NCBI GenBank assembly: GCA_036927565.1
Contig: JAYESD010000005.1
Location: 91,614,301 to 91,678,300 of the forward strand
Direction: 5' to 3'
DNA length: 64,000 bases
DNA from: Tuctoria greenei
Lineage: Eukaryota > Streptophyta > Magnoliopsida > Poales > Poaceae
The translations under genes and the position numbers were made by a program. This document shows, piece by piece, positions 23,487-34,598 of this stretch (position 1 is the first letter of the stretch; each line of letters begins with the position of its first letter). Under the pieces are notes generated by a model, which was given only the letters and a program-made list of their open reading frames with translations, ran no database searches and had not been told where the DNA came from.

Positions 23487-24701
23487 TGTTGACGGTCCTT
23501 AATTTTCAAATCCGACCGTCAATTCCCTACATAAAAGCTATGGATTGGACAACTAACATAGTGGTAGTAGTTATTTACTATATGTTGGTGCAATTGTGTA
23601 TGCAGGTGAATTATGCCCATAATTAGAGGTATTTATATGGACCAATCCAAGAAACACACCTTTCGACCAATCAAGCGCAAGCACGAGGATTCTTGGGCCC
23701 ACTCGGAGTAGAAAACAATTTAAAAACGAGGGAAATCACCCATACCCATGATGGGCCCCCACAAAACAGCCTCCCAGAAGAAAACACCGCGTTCGGGGCC
23801 ACCAGAAAGTCGGTTGAAGTTCCAGTTCGACCGACTAGGTAAACATGCCAAACGCGGTCAACAGCCACGTGTTGGCTCCTCATGGCTTGGAGATCACGAT
23901 GGCGACTGATTCCCTCGCTTTTTCTGGAGCCAAACCGACCTTTGGAGGTTATAAGGGGGTAGGGGGCTCCCTCACTCCACACACCAAAAGCTTGGGTCTA
24001 GTACTACACTCCAAAGGCGTAGCGCTGCCTAAGTGCTTAGAATATAGGGAGAGAGTGAGAAAGAGGAGGAGGAGGCTTCGGCTTGTCGGGCTTCTTCCAC
24101 TTAAGGATAGGGTATGGGCTTGTCGAACACTCTCCACCTTTGTACCTCAACAGTTCTTTCCATCTCAAGTAAGGTACATGATTTTCATTTGAGTTCATTT
24201 ATTTAATTCAAGCAAGTTAATTCCTTAGTTGCTTGTTCATTCATTGCTCTATTTATTTAGAGGCCCTAGTCTTTGCTAGATAGGTTAGGGAAGTAATCGA
24301 TAGCGTATGTGTGGTGTCTAGGCTTGATGTTACCTTTGATTATCATGTAGTCCACCGGGTTGTAGAGGTAGGAGGTAGATGGTGACAGCCTTATCCGTCC
24401 GTTTTAATCCTCCACATTCGGCCACAACATTGTCTCTTGGCGGGAGTCGCCTGGCAGACCAGGGTAAGCTCGTGCCCAATACAAGCTGCTATTGACCGAC
24501 TTGCTTTGAATTAGAAACTCTTCTCTTAGGAAATCCACTCTATCCCTTGCCTACCACCAAGCTTTGTGTCCATGGGTGAACCAGTTAGAAGATTAGCACA
24601 TACATTCCTTGGATTCGATACCTTTGGGAATACTCTTTAAGGGGAAGTGCTACAGCGGTTTCTCCGTGTGCTTGCAGATTTTGACGTACCAGCTGTCAAC
24701 A
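23487..24701 (+). repeat. F 3' LTR (1215 bp)
   Basis: Begins TGTTGACGGTCC, ends AGCTGTCAACA, and is followed by the TSD GGGAT. It is about 20 bp shorter than the 5' LTR through small deletions, including three bases in the TATA box. Confidence 0.92.
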
Positions 24702-25346
24702 GGGATCCCAACGGTCGAACTAGTCCGCTCTGGAGACCGGACTAGTTCGGTGTGCTGAGTGATTTGTGCGTGAAATTGTGCAGCACACCATGAAACCCTA
24801 AATGTTGTGAGTGTACTGGACTAGTCTGTATAGGACCGGACTAGTCCGTTGTGTTTCCAGTAAGCAAATCAGACTAGTCCGTATTAATCAGAATTGTTCG
24901 GTGCAAGGTGAGGTTTATAATGTGTTGATGGACTAGTCCGTATTTTGGGACTTGCCCGTACAAATAATAGAAAGGTTACCAGACTACTCCTGTGATGTCC
25001 AGACTTGTCTATTCTTGGAACAGAGAAGAAATCCAACTAGTCCGCTAGTTAACAGACTTGTTTGGTGCTTTAGCGTATTTTTAGTTTGTTGTTTAGCCCT
25101 TACTCTCCACGCAAAGTCATGAGCTCTTGGGATGTCTCTTATACGTATCCTATACATTAACAACTACTTTGTGCTTCAATTCTTCACTTGAGCTCTTTCC
25201 TTCTCATTCCTCATTTTTTACCTTTTTGAGCACCATTATTTTCATTCTCCAAAGATCTGCTTTCATCTTAACAAATATCATTAGGATCTCGCTTGTTTGT
25301 CATCAATCGTCCAAAACCCACAAGGGTGTGCCTAGATGCACTTTCA
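24702..25346 (-). repeat. C1 5' LTR, U3 part
   Basis: The minus-strand LTR resumes after the TSD copy GGGAT (24702-24706) and ends at 25346; on the minus strand it begins TGAAAGTGCATCTAGGC, as C2 LTRs do. It is dense in GGACTAGTCC and related palindromes (24715-25050), many with C-to-T or G-to-A changes. Confidence 0.88.
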
Positions 25347-25662
25347 AAGGGGATACCCGGTATGCAAGGTACTAACAGTACCCTATACCTTGATCATAAA
25401 AATTGTGTTTACTGTACTTCACCGCCTTCCAATGGGATAAATACGATACCCTTGGGAATACTCTTGGCTGAAATGCTACAATGGTATCTTCCATGCGTTT
25501 GCGGATTTCATCTTCTATCAGATATGATCTAGGGTGTAATGAATACCAATAAGCATTTCTGGCGCCATTGCTAAGAAGGCAAAGGAAGTGAAGGGTATCT
25601 ATCGATTATGATTAAGCTATAGGTACCAGTAGTTATTAGACAGGATTACCCTTGCTTTGTTT
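25347..25662 (+). mobile_element. Athila-like gypsy remnant J (LTR end, primer site, start of internal region)
   Basis: Sequence between the outer ends of C1 and H. 25347-25551 resembles the 3' end of the F LTR (ATACCCTTGGGAATACTCTT, then GCTACAATGGTATCTTCC). AGCATTTCTGGCGCCATTGC follows, matching the LTR-primer site junction of F. It is the oldest recognisable layer and is interrupted on both sides. Confidence 0.75.
25560..25571 (+). promoter_or_regulatory. J primer-binding site (tRNA-Asp type)
   Basis: TGGCGCCATTGC, eight bases after the inferred LTR end at 25551. It is closer to the tRNA-Asp complement than the copy in F. Confidence 0.7.
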
Positions 25663-25746
25663 TTTAACACCCTCGTTTTCATTCGTAATGCAATGCATTC
25701 GTCCCCATACATGTTAAGCATAAGACACTACAAAAAGAAACAATAT
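25663..25746 (+). repeat. H 5' LTR, first piece
   Basis: Begins TTTAACACCCTCG, taken as a one-base change from TGTAACACCC, the start of K and L. It ends with AATAT, the target site duplicated by C2. The exact start is inferred. Confidence 0.6.
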
Positions 25747-27070
25747 TGAAAGTGCATCTAGGCATCCCTTGTGGGTTTTGGTTGATTTATGACAAACAAA
25801 TGAGATCATAACCACATTATTGAGATGAGCGCAGGTTTTAATGAAAGAATGAAGAAAGCGCCAAAAAGAAAGGAGAATGAGGATCAACTCGGAAAGAGCT
25901 CAAGAGCTGAATAGAATACATCATTGTGTAAGGAGTGTGTTGGTGTAACACATCCCAAGAGCTCAAGCACAAAAGAAATCCTCACACACTTCACATTTTA
26001 CAGGAAAAACGGACTAGTTCGATATACACCAGACTAGTCTGATAATGCCTCTAACTAAAATCGGACAAGTCCTCTAAGTGCGGACTTCTCTTATATTCAC
26101 TAAGGGTATCACCACACCGGATTAGTCCGATATCACCACGGACAAGTCCGAGAACCTTTCTGACTAAAATCGGACAAGTCTGCTCCTAGCTGGACAAGTC
26201 CGATATTCCTGGACACTTAGGGTTTCTTGCACGCTGCACACCAGACTAGTCTGGACCCTCGAAACCCTAAAGGTAACTTTTGAAAACCCTAATATAAATA
26301 GATGTGCATGGCCCAACTATCAACCCTCTCGTCCCCCTGTGTCGTCACACCCTCCAAGAGCCTAGAAAACACATCTCTCCACGCAATCCAATGCAAGAAA
26401 CATTAATCCCTTGAGGATTCCCTTTGGATCAAAGGAGAGACACGATTCTACACATTTGAGCTCTTGGGTTTGATATCTAACACACTCTTGTTGTTTCATT
26501 GTTGATCTTAAGAGTGTGTTCTTGGTGGTGTTTGAATTGCAATCTTGGAGAGCCCTCAACTTGTGAGGAGGCCCCTTGAACATGGTGATTTGCCCCTTTG
26601 TGATACTGGAAGAAGAATTGAACTTCGTGGCGATTCAACGAGGTTAGGGTCAGTGAAGACCCAGTCCTTTTGTGGGCTCCTCAATGTGGACGTAGGTTGC
26701 CTCTGTGGGAACCGAACCACAGGATAAAAATCGTGTGTCAAACTTGTTCTTAAGTTTCTCATATCATATTCTAGGGTTTGATTGATTTTGTCCATATTAC
26801 GTTAAAACATTCAAATCAAAGTTAATTTGCACCAAACTTAACTTCATTGACTCAATACTTGCAAGTTACATACTATATTCCGCTGCATACTGTGCTTGTA
26901 TTGAAATCATTGATCGAACTTGATCAATTTAGTCTGCATGCACCGAACTAGTCCGCACTGTACCAGACTAGTCCGATATCTCGGGATTTGATCAGTTTGT
27001 TAAGTGTTGCATGTTCCGACTGAAATTCAAAAAGGCCTACTCAACCCCCCCCCCCTCTAGGCCATATTCA
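25747..27070 (+). repeat. C2 5' LTR (1324 bp)
   Basis: Starts TGAAAGTGCATCTAGGC and ends TCTAGGCCATATTCA, with a poly-C tract before the end. A palindrome array lies at about 26010-26250 and a TATA box at 26293. It is about 106 bp shorter than the 3' LTR, mainly because fewer palindrome units are present, and many units are degraded (for example AGACTAGTCTG). Confidence 0.93.
26293..26300 (+). promoter_or_regulatory. TATA box of C2 5' LTR
   Basis: TATAAATA just downstream of the palindrome array and an AAACCCTAA stretch. The same box is at 43680-43687 in the 3' LTR. Confidence 0.75.
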
Positions 27071-27072
27071 AT

Positions 27073-27084
27073 TGGTATTAGAGC
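27073..27084 (+). promoter_or_regulatory. C2 primer-binding site
   Basis: TGGTATTAGAGC, two bases after the LTR. One base differs from the initiator tRNA-Met complement TGGTATCAGAGC. Confidence 0.85.
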
Positions 27085-27130
27085 AGGACTCTTCGCAAGA
27101 GACTAATCGCTCAAAGAGAATAGGTCGGAC

Positions 27131-28514
27131 ATGAAGGATGTGCACAAGAGTCTTAACCAAGAGAAGGTTGAAAACGAAAAAGCTCAAAAGTTGGAGAAGC
27201 TCCTCGATGCCATCCAGGACTTCGAGGATGACGATGAGGAGACGCTTGAACTCAAGCGCTCCTAAGGAAGAAAGCTCTCTCGAAAGGGAAAGTGAAGGTC
27301 GAGGATGAGAAGAAGAAGAAGAGGGTAGTCACACCGACTACCCCCGATATCTTTTTAACTACGATTGTTTTAATTCTAACAATAACCATTACTTATCTAT
27401 TCCTCTAGGAAAAGCCCCACACTTCGACAGCAATGACTACTCAATGTGGAGGCAGAACATGAAAATGCACTTAATCTCACTCAATCCCAGTCTATGGCAC
27501 ATTGTGTGTACAGGAATAGATATCCCGGACGACGATGAAGAGCTTACCCCAAGTCAAGAGCAAGCAATTCATCGGAATGCTCAAGCTGCAGCAGTCATTA
27601 CATCCTCTCTAAGTCGGGACGAGTTCACAAAGGTGAATGGGCTTGAGATTGCGAAAGAAATATGGTATACATTGCAAACCGCACATGATGGTGATCGTCA
27701 TGTGCGAGAAGCAAAGATTGAAATGATCGAAGGCGAATTGGGAAGATTCGCCATAGAAGAAGATGAGTCGCCACAAGACATGTACAACCGGTTACAGGCG
27801 CTCATCAACAAGATTCGAGCATACGGAAGCAAGAAGTGGAATGATCATGAGGTGGTGAAGCTCATCCTTAAAGTTTTCATGCCTCGCAATGTCACCTTGT
27901 GCTCGATGATCAGAGAAAGCCTCGAATACAAGAAAATGACCCCGGATGAGCTGCTTGGGAAAATCATCAATTTCAAGATGATGGAAAAGTAGGCAAAGCA
28001 TGTCAAGGAGATTGCCGACCTCACCTCAGCAAAGAAGAAAGGGGTTGCTTTGAAGTCCACTTGCAAGCCCTTGTCTAAAGAAGCTTGAGAAGCTCAACAA
28101 GAAGAGGACAGCGATGACGAGAGCAGCTACATTGACGAAGAGGACATGATCCTCTTTATGAAAAGATTCAAGAAAATGATGAAGAAAAGACAAGGGGGGA
28201 AATCAAGTGAAGGAAAATACAAAGAGAAGTCAAGACCAAAGTTGAGGCGGGCATGCTATAAACGTGGTGAATATGACCACTTTATAGTAGACTGCCCGTA
28301 TGAAGAAAACAAGAAGAAAACCAAGGAAACTAAGCCTCAACCCAAGAATTTCTTCAAGAAAAAGAAGCAAGCTGGACAAGCGCACCTAGGAAAGGAGTGG
28401 GACTCAAATGATGAGTCCTCATCCGAAGAGGAAGAGGAGATGGCTAGCATAGCCATCGAGAAGACAACAAAGAAGTCAACCATTATCCCTAATCTCAGCA
28501 CATGGAAGGGCAAC
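27131..28514 (+). pseudogene. C2 gag, N-terminal and central part
   Basis: Begins with a Lys/Glu-rich helical segment from an ATG at 27131, then after a frameshift a capsid-like region (27444-27992: DYSMWRQNMKMHL, EIWYTLQTAHDGD, FMPRNVTLCSMIRESL). After stops near 27990 and 28088 comes a Lys-rich stretch and a zinc knuckle (28254-28295) in which the second Cys is Arg (CYKRGEYDHFIVDC), so metal binding is lost. G2b interrupts it at 28515. C1 keeps the intact CCHC. Confidence 0.85.
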
Positions 28515-29380
28515 TGATAGGATCTTGGTTCCCGATCTTTCGATGAGAATAGGAGGTCTTGATCTGTGGAGGAGAAGACGTTGGCGACCCGACTACACTA
28601 TCCCCAAGACGATGCGCCTTAGCGATTGTACACCAACTCTGAAGTTATATTGATCTTGCTGGCGCACAATCAACCTAACCACAAGGGCCTTTGTTCCTGC
28701 AAGAAATCGAAGAACACGCAAGAACAAGAAGAACAAGCATTTATCAGTTGAATCAATCTGAAGTGGGGTTCTGGATACAAGTAGACGGGCGATCTAGTCG
28801 ACACGCGCGTGTACAAGGAAGCAGCAGAAGCTAACTTAAGAATAAACAAAACCCACCAGCTAATGAGGGCGGCGCCTACTATTTACTACCACCCTAGGGT
28901 CGTGAGAAACACTAATCACGAGTCCCTAATGGACTCCAAACGATACATGGGCCATGGGCCCAATTTTGGTGATGCAGCACCATGGACAGAAAACGTCTTG
29001 GTATTAAAATAACGATTGCGGCCGACTCCGAATAGATATGGACATGAGGCCAGAACCGTTTGAAAGTAGACTTGATAATATTTCCAGGAAGTACTTGAAC
29101 ACCCAGATCGGAGTCCGTATGAAGTAGTGGTGGCCGTCACAAGTTGGTGCTGTTCTGCTGTCCAAATCCCGTCCGCGCGAATTCCCTTCCCATTGGCTCC
29201 TCTCCGTTGTTCCTAAGCAAAACAAGAAAGCACGTAGTTCCACGGTCTAGATAAGACGGACATAAGGCCAAGAACGAGTTCACCTCATAGTTTAGTTGAC
29301 GTGCACGAGCGTGAGTGATCAGACTAGAAACTGGTAGCTGAGTTGGTGTGGATGTATCGAGGGTGTTGATGTTCTCATCA
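28515..29380 (-). repeat. G2b 3' LTR (866 bp), encoding the pol C-terminus
   Basis: On the minus strand it starts TGATGAGAACATC (one base different from the usual GATGAGGAC) and ends GATCCTATCA. The pol frame enters it and ends at 29137-29139 with GFGQQNSTNL, passing ITHARARQLNYEV, a version of the C-terminal motif with Arg changed to His. Confidence 0.92.
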
Positions 29381-30963
29381 TCCTCCCCTTCTTGCATTTG
29401 AGTCGTCGGCGACTCAAGCTCATCTTCTTCTCCCAAATATGGCTTCAAATCTGCAATGTTAAATGTTTCTAAAGTTCATACAAGAGCATATAATTCCTTA
29501 TCATAGGTAGAATATTCAGAACAGGCCCACTCATTTTCTCACTAAAATATGCAATAGGTTATCCTTCTTATAACAAAACACCACCCAATCCAATCCCACT
29601 AGCATCACATTCAAGCTCAAAAGTCTTAGAAAAATCAGGAAGTTGGAGAAGAGGTGCATGCGTCAACTTATCTTTCAGTATGGTAAAGGTGTTATCTTGT
29701 GTGGTGCCCCAAGAAAAAGGCACCCCCTTCTTTGTAAGGTCATTCAATAGAGCAGCAATGGTGCTGAAATCCTTCACAAAGCAACGATAGACCCAGCCAG
29801 CCCTAGAAAGCTTCGCACCTGTGTGATGGTCTTTGGTACAGGCCACCCTTGAATAGCCTCTACCTTGGCTTGATCAACTTCAATTCCCTGTGGAGTAACA
29901 ACATAGCCAAGGAAAGAGACACGATCCGTGCAAAAGGTGCACTTCTCAAGATTACCAAATAATTGTGCCTCACGTAAAGCATTAAAAACAGCACGTAAGT
30001 GATCAAGATGTTCATCCATGGATTTGCTATAAATCAATATATCATCGAAATACACAACAACAAATTTTCCAATGAATGCACACAAAACCTCGTTCATTAA
30101 TCTCATGAAGGTGCTAGGCGCATTAGTTAACCCAAAAGGCATGACTAACCACTCATATAAATCGAACTTAGTTTTGAAAGCAATTTTCCATTCATCTCCT
30201 AGTTTCATGCAAATTTGGTGATAATCCCACTACGCAAATCAACCTTCGAGAACACAACAGCACCACTCAATTCATCAAGCATATCATCTAAGCATGGAAT
30301 AGGATGACGATATCGAATGGTGATATTGTTGATTCCTCTACAATCCACACACATACGCCATGATCCATCCTTTTTAGGTACTAGAATAACTGGAATAGCA
30401 CAAGGACTAAGAGACTCATGTACATAACCTTTGTCGAGTAGTTCTTGTACTTGGCGCTGAATCTCCTTTGTTTCTTCCGGATTTGTCCTGTATGGTGAAC
30501 GGTTGGACAATGAAGTACTGGGAATGAGGTCAATCTGGTGCTCAATCCCTCGAAGTGGTGGTAGTCCTGGTGGTATTTCACTTGGAAACACATCAGAATA
30601 TTCCTGCAAAATGTTAGCAACGGCAGGAGGCAAAGAATGTTGCATATCGTAAAGGGAAATCAAAGCATCTTTGCATACCAAAGCATAGGCAACAGAGGTG
30701 GGAGCAATCAGTTCATTAATATCAGATTTCGTAGCAAACAAGCATTTTCCCTTCAGAGATATCTCATTTTTCTTATCAAACACAGATTTGTTATTGTTAT
30801 TGTTCTCAACGTTAGCATGGTCCTGAGATTTAGTTTTCCTAGCTCTAGCAACATCATCTTGCACAATAGCTTCAGGAGACATAGGATGCAACACAATTTT
30901 TTTTATCGTGGTAAAGAAAATAATATTGATTTGATCTACCATGATGCATTGAATCTCTATCAA
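29381..30963 (-). pseudogene. G2b pol: RT and partial RNase H fused to the integrase C-terminus
   Basis: Minus strand: end of the protease-RT linker and RT fingers in one 252-residue frame (30205-30963), then RT palm (29774-30208) with intact YFDD (codons 30041-30052), then RT connection and RNase H start (DASGIGLGGVLL, 29568-29846). At about 29465 RNase H sequence runs into FNIADLKPYLGEEDELES, which belongs after integrase. The rest of RNase H and the whole integrase core are missing. Frameshifts near 30206 and 29820. Confidence 0.88.
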
Positions 30964-30964
30964 A

Positions 30965-32694
30965 TTACCAAGGTCTTCCTAGCAGAATATTACAAGCTTG
31001 CATAGGCACAACATCACATTCAACAACATCCTTATATGATCCAATAGTAAAATTGATTCGCACAAGTCTAGTTACCTTTGCCTTACCGCTGTTGTTTAAC
31101 CATTGAATGTAATAGGGATGTGGGTGCGGTTTGGTGCTTAGTGCCAGCTTGGTCACCATGTCAATGCTGGCCAGGTTGTTGCAGCTATCTCCATCAATGA
31201 TCATGCGGCAAGATCGCTCTTGGACGACACACTTTGTTTGGAATAATGTGTGCCTTTGATTTTGTTCCGCTTTCTCCATTTGTGCACTAAGCACACGCTG
31301 CACAATGAGACTATCATAGTGCGCTGCATCTTCTGCACCAATATGCTCTTCTTGATGTTCATTGCTACCTGCATAGTCAGCTGCAAGCAAAACACATGTA
31401 TTGTCATCAAAATCGCTTGTAGATGAGTACTTACCGTCATCTTTAACAATTAGAACATGATTTCTTGGGCAGTCACGCTGCACATGACCAAAACCGTTGC
31501 AATTGTGACATTGAACGTCTCTAGATCGTCCGGTAGATGCTACGGAAGAAGCACTCTCAATGGGCTTTTGGGTGGTCTTTACTGCTGAGCTAGTGGAAGA
31601 AGCACGTGGCTTGTTGCCGGAGGAAGAAGGTGCTGCCCGACTTGGTGAAGAAGACGTCAGGGAAGCACGCCCAGTCGAAGGAGTAGTCATGTGTGGTTGC
31701 CATGAGCTAGTCTTTCCTTCAGAAATATTTGTTCTAGAGCTAGCTCGTCGTCCCTGCATTTCTCTTTCAGCTTTACAAGCAAGATGAAACAAACGAGTAA
31801 CATTATTGTAATCTTTATAAGCAAGTATGTCCTGAATTTCATGGTTTAAACCATCCAAAAATCTAGCCATAGCTGGTTCCTCATCCTCGTCTAAATTACA
31901 ACGCAACATACCCATATGTATTTCCTGAAATACTCTTCTACACTTTTAGCTCCCTGTCTCAATTGTTATAACTTATTTAACAGATCACGTGCATAGTAAG
32001 AAGGAACAAATCTAGCCCGCATGAGCCGTTTCAAAGCATCCCAAGTTTGTGGTATGTTATTAGGATTTTTCTTGCCATGTTCTATCCACCAAACAGAAGC
32101 AAAATCAGTAAACTCACTAGTGGTTGCTCTAACTCTTGCGTTTTCAGGAAACTCATGACATGCAAATTTTTGATCAATAGAAATCTCCCAAGTAATTTAT
32201 GCGTCAGGGTCATATTTACCATCAAAATGAGGTATCATAAATTTGATCATGTTAAAAGTATCATCATGATTGCGTACCTCACGCCGACGATGTCCACCCA
32301 TACCTTGACGGTTGCGTTGTAGCCGGCGCCATGGCCTAGCTTCCTCATCTTCCCCAATCTCCGTATCTGCAGAATAGTCATCTTCATTATCACGTACAAT
32401 ACTAGGAGCAATGCTCACCTATCCATCCGCGGTGCGTCCACGATCCCTCTCCTTAAGGTTTTACAGGATGACTCCAATAGAGGTGTTCAATGTTTGAATG
32501 GAAATCTCCAACGTGCTGATTTTGGTGTTGGTGTCGATCTGTATATTTTCCAATTGACCAATGTGGTCACTGGTAACACAAAAATCCTCATCAAGCGCTT
32601 CTGTGCATAGCCGCACTTGGCATTCAAAGTGTTGTATAATTCCCCGTGTGCGAGGTGAATGCACGTCTTCGTTTGTATTTGCTCCTCCTGCCAT
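30965..32694 (-). pseudogene. G2b gag and protease region
   Basis: Minus strand. The ATG at 32694 (MAGGANTNEDVHSPRTRG) sets the family start. Capsid, Ser/Pro linker, intact zinc knuckle (CHNCNGFGHVQRDC, about 31469-31510) and protease site follow; the protease segment reads IIDGDSCNNLAS where G2a and G1b have IIDGGS. Stops include a TAT-to-TAA change near 32200 and CAA-to-TAA at 30965-30967. Confidence 0.88.
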
Positions 32695-33714
32695 GGTTAG
32701 TAGAAAAAAGAACAATCCAATATGAAAGGGTAATGTTATCCCTAGCTACAAAGGTGCTGGTGGAGATAACTCGCTCACTCTCAACCTGTTCAATCAAGCT
32801 CTTACCTGTTCTTACCAAGCCCAGCAAGAAGGTGATGGCAACCAGCAAGTAATGAACAACTTCAAGAGCAGGTATCAATCTATGGCTTTAGGTGGCTGAA
32901 CTAGCACAAGGAGCAAACTTTAACCACGTTAATCACAACAAGCTGAATAAATGTTCTACGATAGTACTGTGCTGATCTTAGTCTAGACCGTACTAAAGAC
33001 GGGAGACGAGACACCAGTGTCGTCACCAAAAACACCCCAAACAACTATCTGTTTTTTTCTTTTTTTTCGTTTTTTCTTTTGTTGGGGTGGTCACCCAAAC
33101 TCTCTCTAGATGGAATCAGGAGAGCCTAGAACAAAATTTGCACATGCGGCTTTTGATCTTGCACTTGCCTTTTTTTTTCTTCTCTAATTGCTTGTGGCTT
33201 TTGTGCGGCTTTTGATTTTGCACTTGCCTTTTTCTTGTTGTCAAACTCAAATTACTAATCTGACTCAAACTCGAAGTAGCAATCTGATTCGAACTCGAAC
33301 TAGTAATCCGACTCAAACTCGAACTAGCAATCCGACTCAAACTCGAAGTAGCAATCTGATTTGAACTTGTAATCCGACTCAAACTCGAACTAGCAATCCG
33401 ACTCAAACTCGAAGTAGCAATCTGATTCAAACTCAAACTAGTAATCCGACTCAAACTCGAACTACGAATCTGACTCGAACTAGGTGACCAAATGTGACAC
33501 GAACTCAAAACTCTAGTGGTGCAAAACTAAAGACCAGCAACTTGACACGTCGAAGCAACCATAAACTCAACAAGTCTTGACTAAGTAGAGAAAGTAAAAG
33601 GCACAATGGTCTAGGAATAATGGAAAAAACAGATCTGGTATTTTTTGGGCTTTTTCTGGACTATAGGATGATAACAGCGGAAAGAAAAGTAATGGTAGCA
33701 CTCTCACCGATTAA
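32695..33714 (-). other. G2b untranslated leader
   Basis: About 1 kb between the primer site and gag on the minus strand, without a supportable gene. It holds the 24 bp repeat array described separately and a T-rich run at 33052-33080. Confidence 0.7.
33243..33485 (-). repeat. 24 bp tandem repeat array in the G2b leader
   Basis: About ten units of the type GAACTAGCAATCCGACTCAAACTC (given here as its first part GAACTAGCAATCCGAC plus TCAAACTC), alternating with a GAAGTAGCAATCTGAT variant; one unit is shortened to 18 bp near 33365. A frame open through the array gives an artefactual Ser-rich ORF on the minus strand. The array is absent from the G2a leader. Confidence 0.88.
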
Positions 33715-33730
33715 CCTTGCTCTGATACCA
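33715..33730 (-). promoter_or_regulatory. G2b primer-binding site
   Basis: On the minus strand TGGTATCAGAGCAAGG, two bases from the LTR end. It is a clean initiator tRNA-Met type site and the best-preserved one in the window. Confidence 0.9.
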
Positions 33731-33732
33731 CT

Positions 33733-34598
33733 TGATAGGATCTTGGTTCCCGATCTTTCGATGAGAATAGGAGGGTTTGATTGTGGTGGAGAAGACGTTG
33801 GCGATCTGACTACACCGTCCCCAAGATGATGTGCCTTAGTGATCGGTACACCGACTCCGAAGTTGTATTGATCTTGCTGGCGCACAATCAACCTGACCAC
33901 GAGGGCCTTTGTTCCTACAAGTAATCGAAGAACACGCAAGAACAAGAAGAACATGCACTTATCAGTTGAATCAATCTGAAGTGGGGTTCTGGATTCAAGT
34001 AGACGAGCGATCTAGTTGACCCGCGCATGTACAAGGAAGCAGCAGAAGCTAACTTATGAATAAACAAAACCCACCAGCTAATGGGGGCGGCAGCTACTAT
34101 TTATTACCTCCCTAGGGTCGTGAGAAACCTTAATCACGAGTCCCTAATGGACTCCAAACGATACATGGGCCATGGACCCAATTTTGGTGATGCAGCACCA
34201 TGGACAGAAAAGGTCTTGGTATTAAAATAACGATTTCGGCCGACTCCGAATAGATATGGATATGAGGCCAGATCCGTTTGGAAGTAGACTTCATAATCTT
34301 TCCAGGAAGTACTTGAATGCCCATATCGGAGTCCATATGAAGTAGTGGTGGCTGTCACAAGTTGGTGCTGTTCTGCTGTCCAAATCCCGTCCGCGCGAAT
34401 TCCCTTCCCATTGGCTCCTCTCCATTGTTCTTAAGAAAAACAAGCAAGCACATACTTCCACGGTCCATATAAGATGGACATAAGGCCAAGAACGAGTTCA
34501 CCTCATAGTTTAGTTGACGTGCACGAGCGCGAGTGATCGGACCAGAAACCAGTAGCTGAGTTGGTGTGGATGTATCGAGGGTGTTGATGTCCTCATCA
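33733..34598 (-). repeat. G2b 5' LTR (866 bp)
   Basis: On the minus strand TGATGAGGACATC to GATCCTATCA. Equal in length to the 3' LTR, with scattered substitutions between the two, so this is not a brand-new insertion. It also carries the coding sequence of the pol C-terminus (GPITRARARQLNYEV). Confidence 0.92.

Larger units (their letters stand above)
16463..24701 (+). mobile_element. Athila-like gypsy element F, TSD GGGAT
   Basis: A near-complete element of 8.2 kb with LTRs at 16463-17698 and 23487-24701, both TGTTGACGG to CAACA, flanked by GGGAT at 16458-16462 and 24702-24706. The primer site is a decayed tRNA-Asp type and RT has FMDD in place of YxDD; both features and the Gag sequence fit the Athila lineage. 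All ORFs are broken. It sits in the C1 5' LTR. Confidence 0.92.
2926..25346 (-). mobile_element. Sirevirus-type Ty1/copia element C1, minus strand, heavily interrupted
   Basis: A copia element reads right to left: 5' LTR (25346 down to 15672, split by F), primer-binding site, gag, protease, integrase, and RT down to 2926, where G1a interrupts it. The order gag-PR-INT-RT is copia. Proteins match C2 (plus strand, 25747-44455) almost domain for domain. Insertions by G1a, G2a (TSD TACAC), K (TSD CTAGT/CTAGC) and F (TSD GGGAT) account for every break in homology. RNase H, any third ORF and the 3' LTR lie beyond the left edge. LTR palindromes and the poly-C LTR end indicate the Sirevirus lineage. 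Confidence 0.9.
28515..34598 (-). mobile_element. CRM-like gypsy element G2b, minus strand, internally deleted
   Basis: Two LTRs of 866 bp each (28515-29380 and 33733-34598) bracket a primer site, leader, gag, protease, RT and part of RNase H. Flanks are GCAAC (28510-28514) and GCAAT (34599-34603), a TSD with one change, and copia gag continues across it. About 29465 marks an internal deletion joining RNase H to the integrase C-terminus. Same family as G2a and the LTR at 63599. Confidence 0.92.

Noticed and set aside
33116..33508. A Ser-rich 130-residue frame on the minus strand (SLSRITSS repeats).
   Set aside because: It is a translation of the 24 bp tandem array in a noncoding leader; 24 is a multiple of three, so the frame stays open by default.
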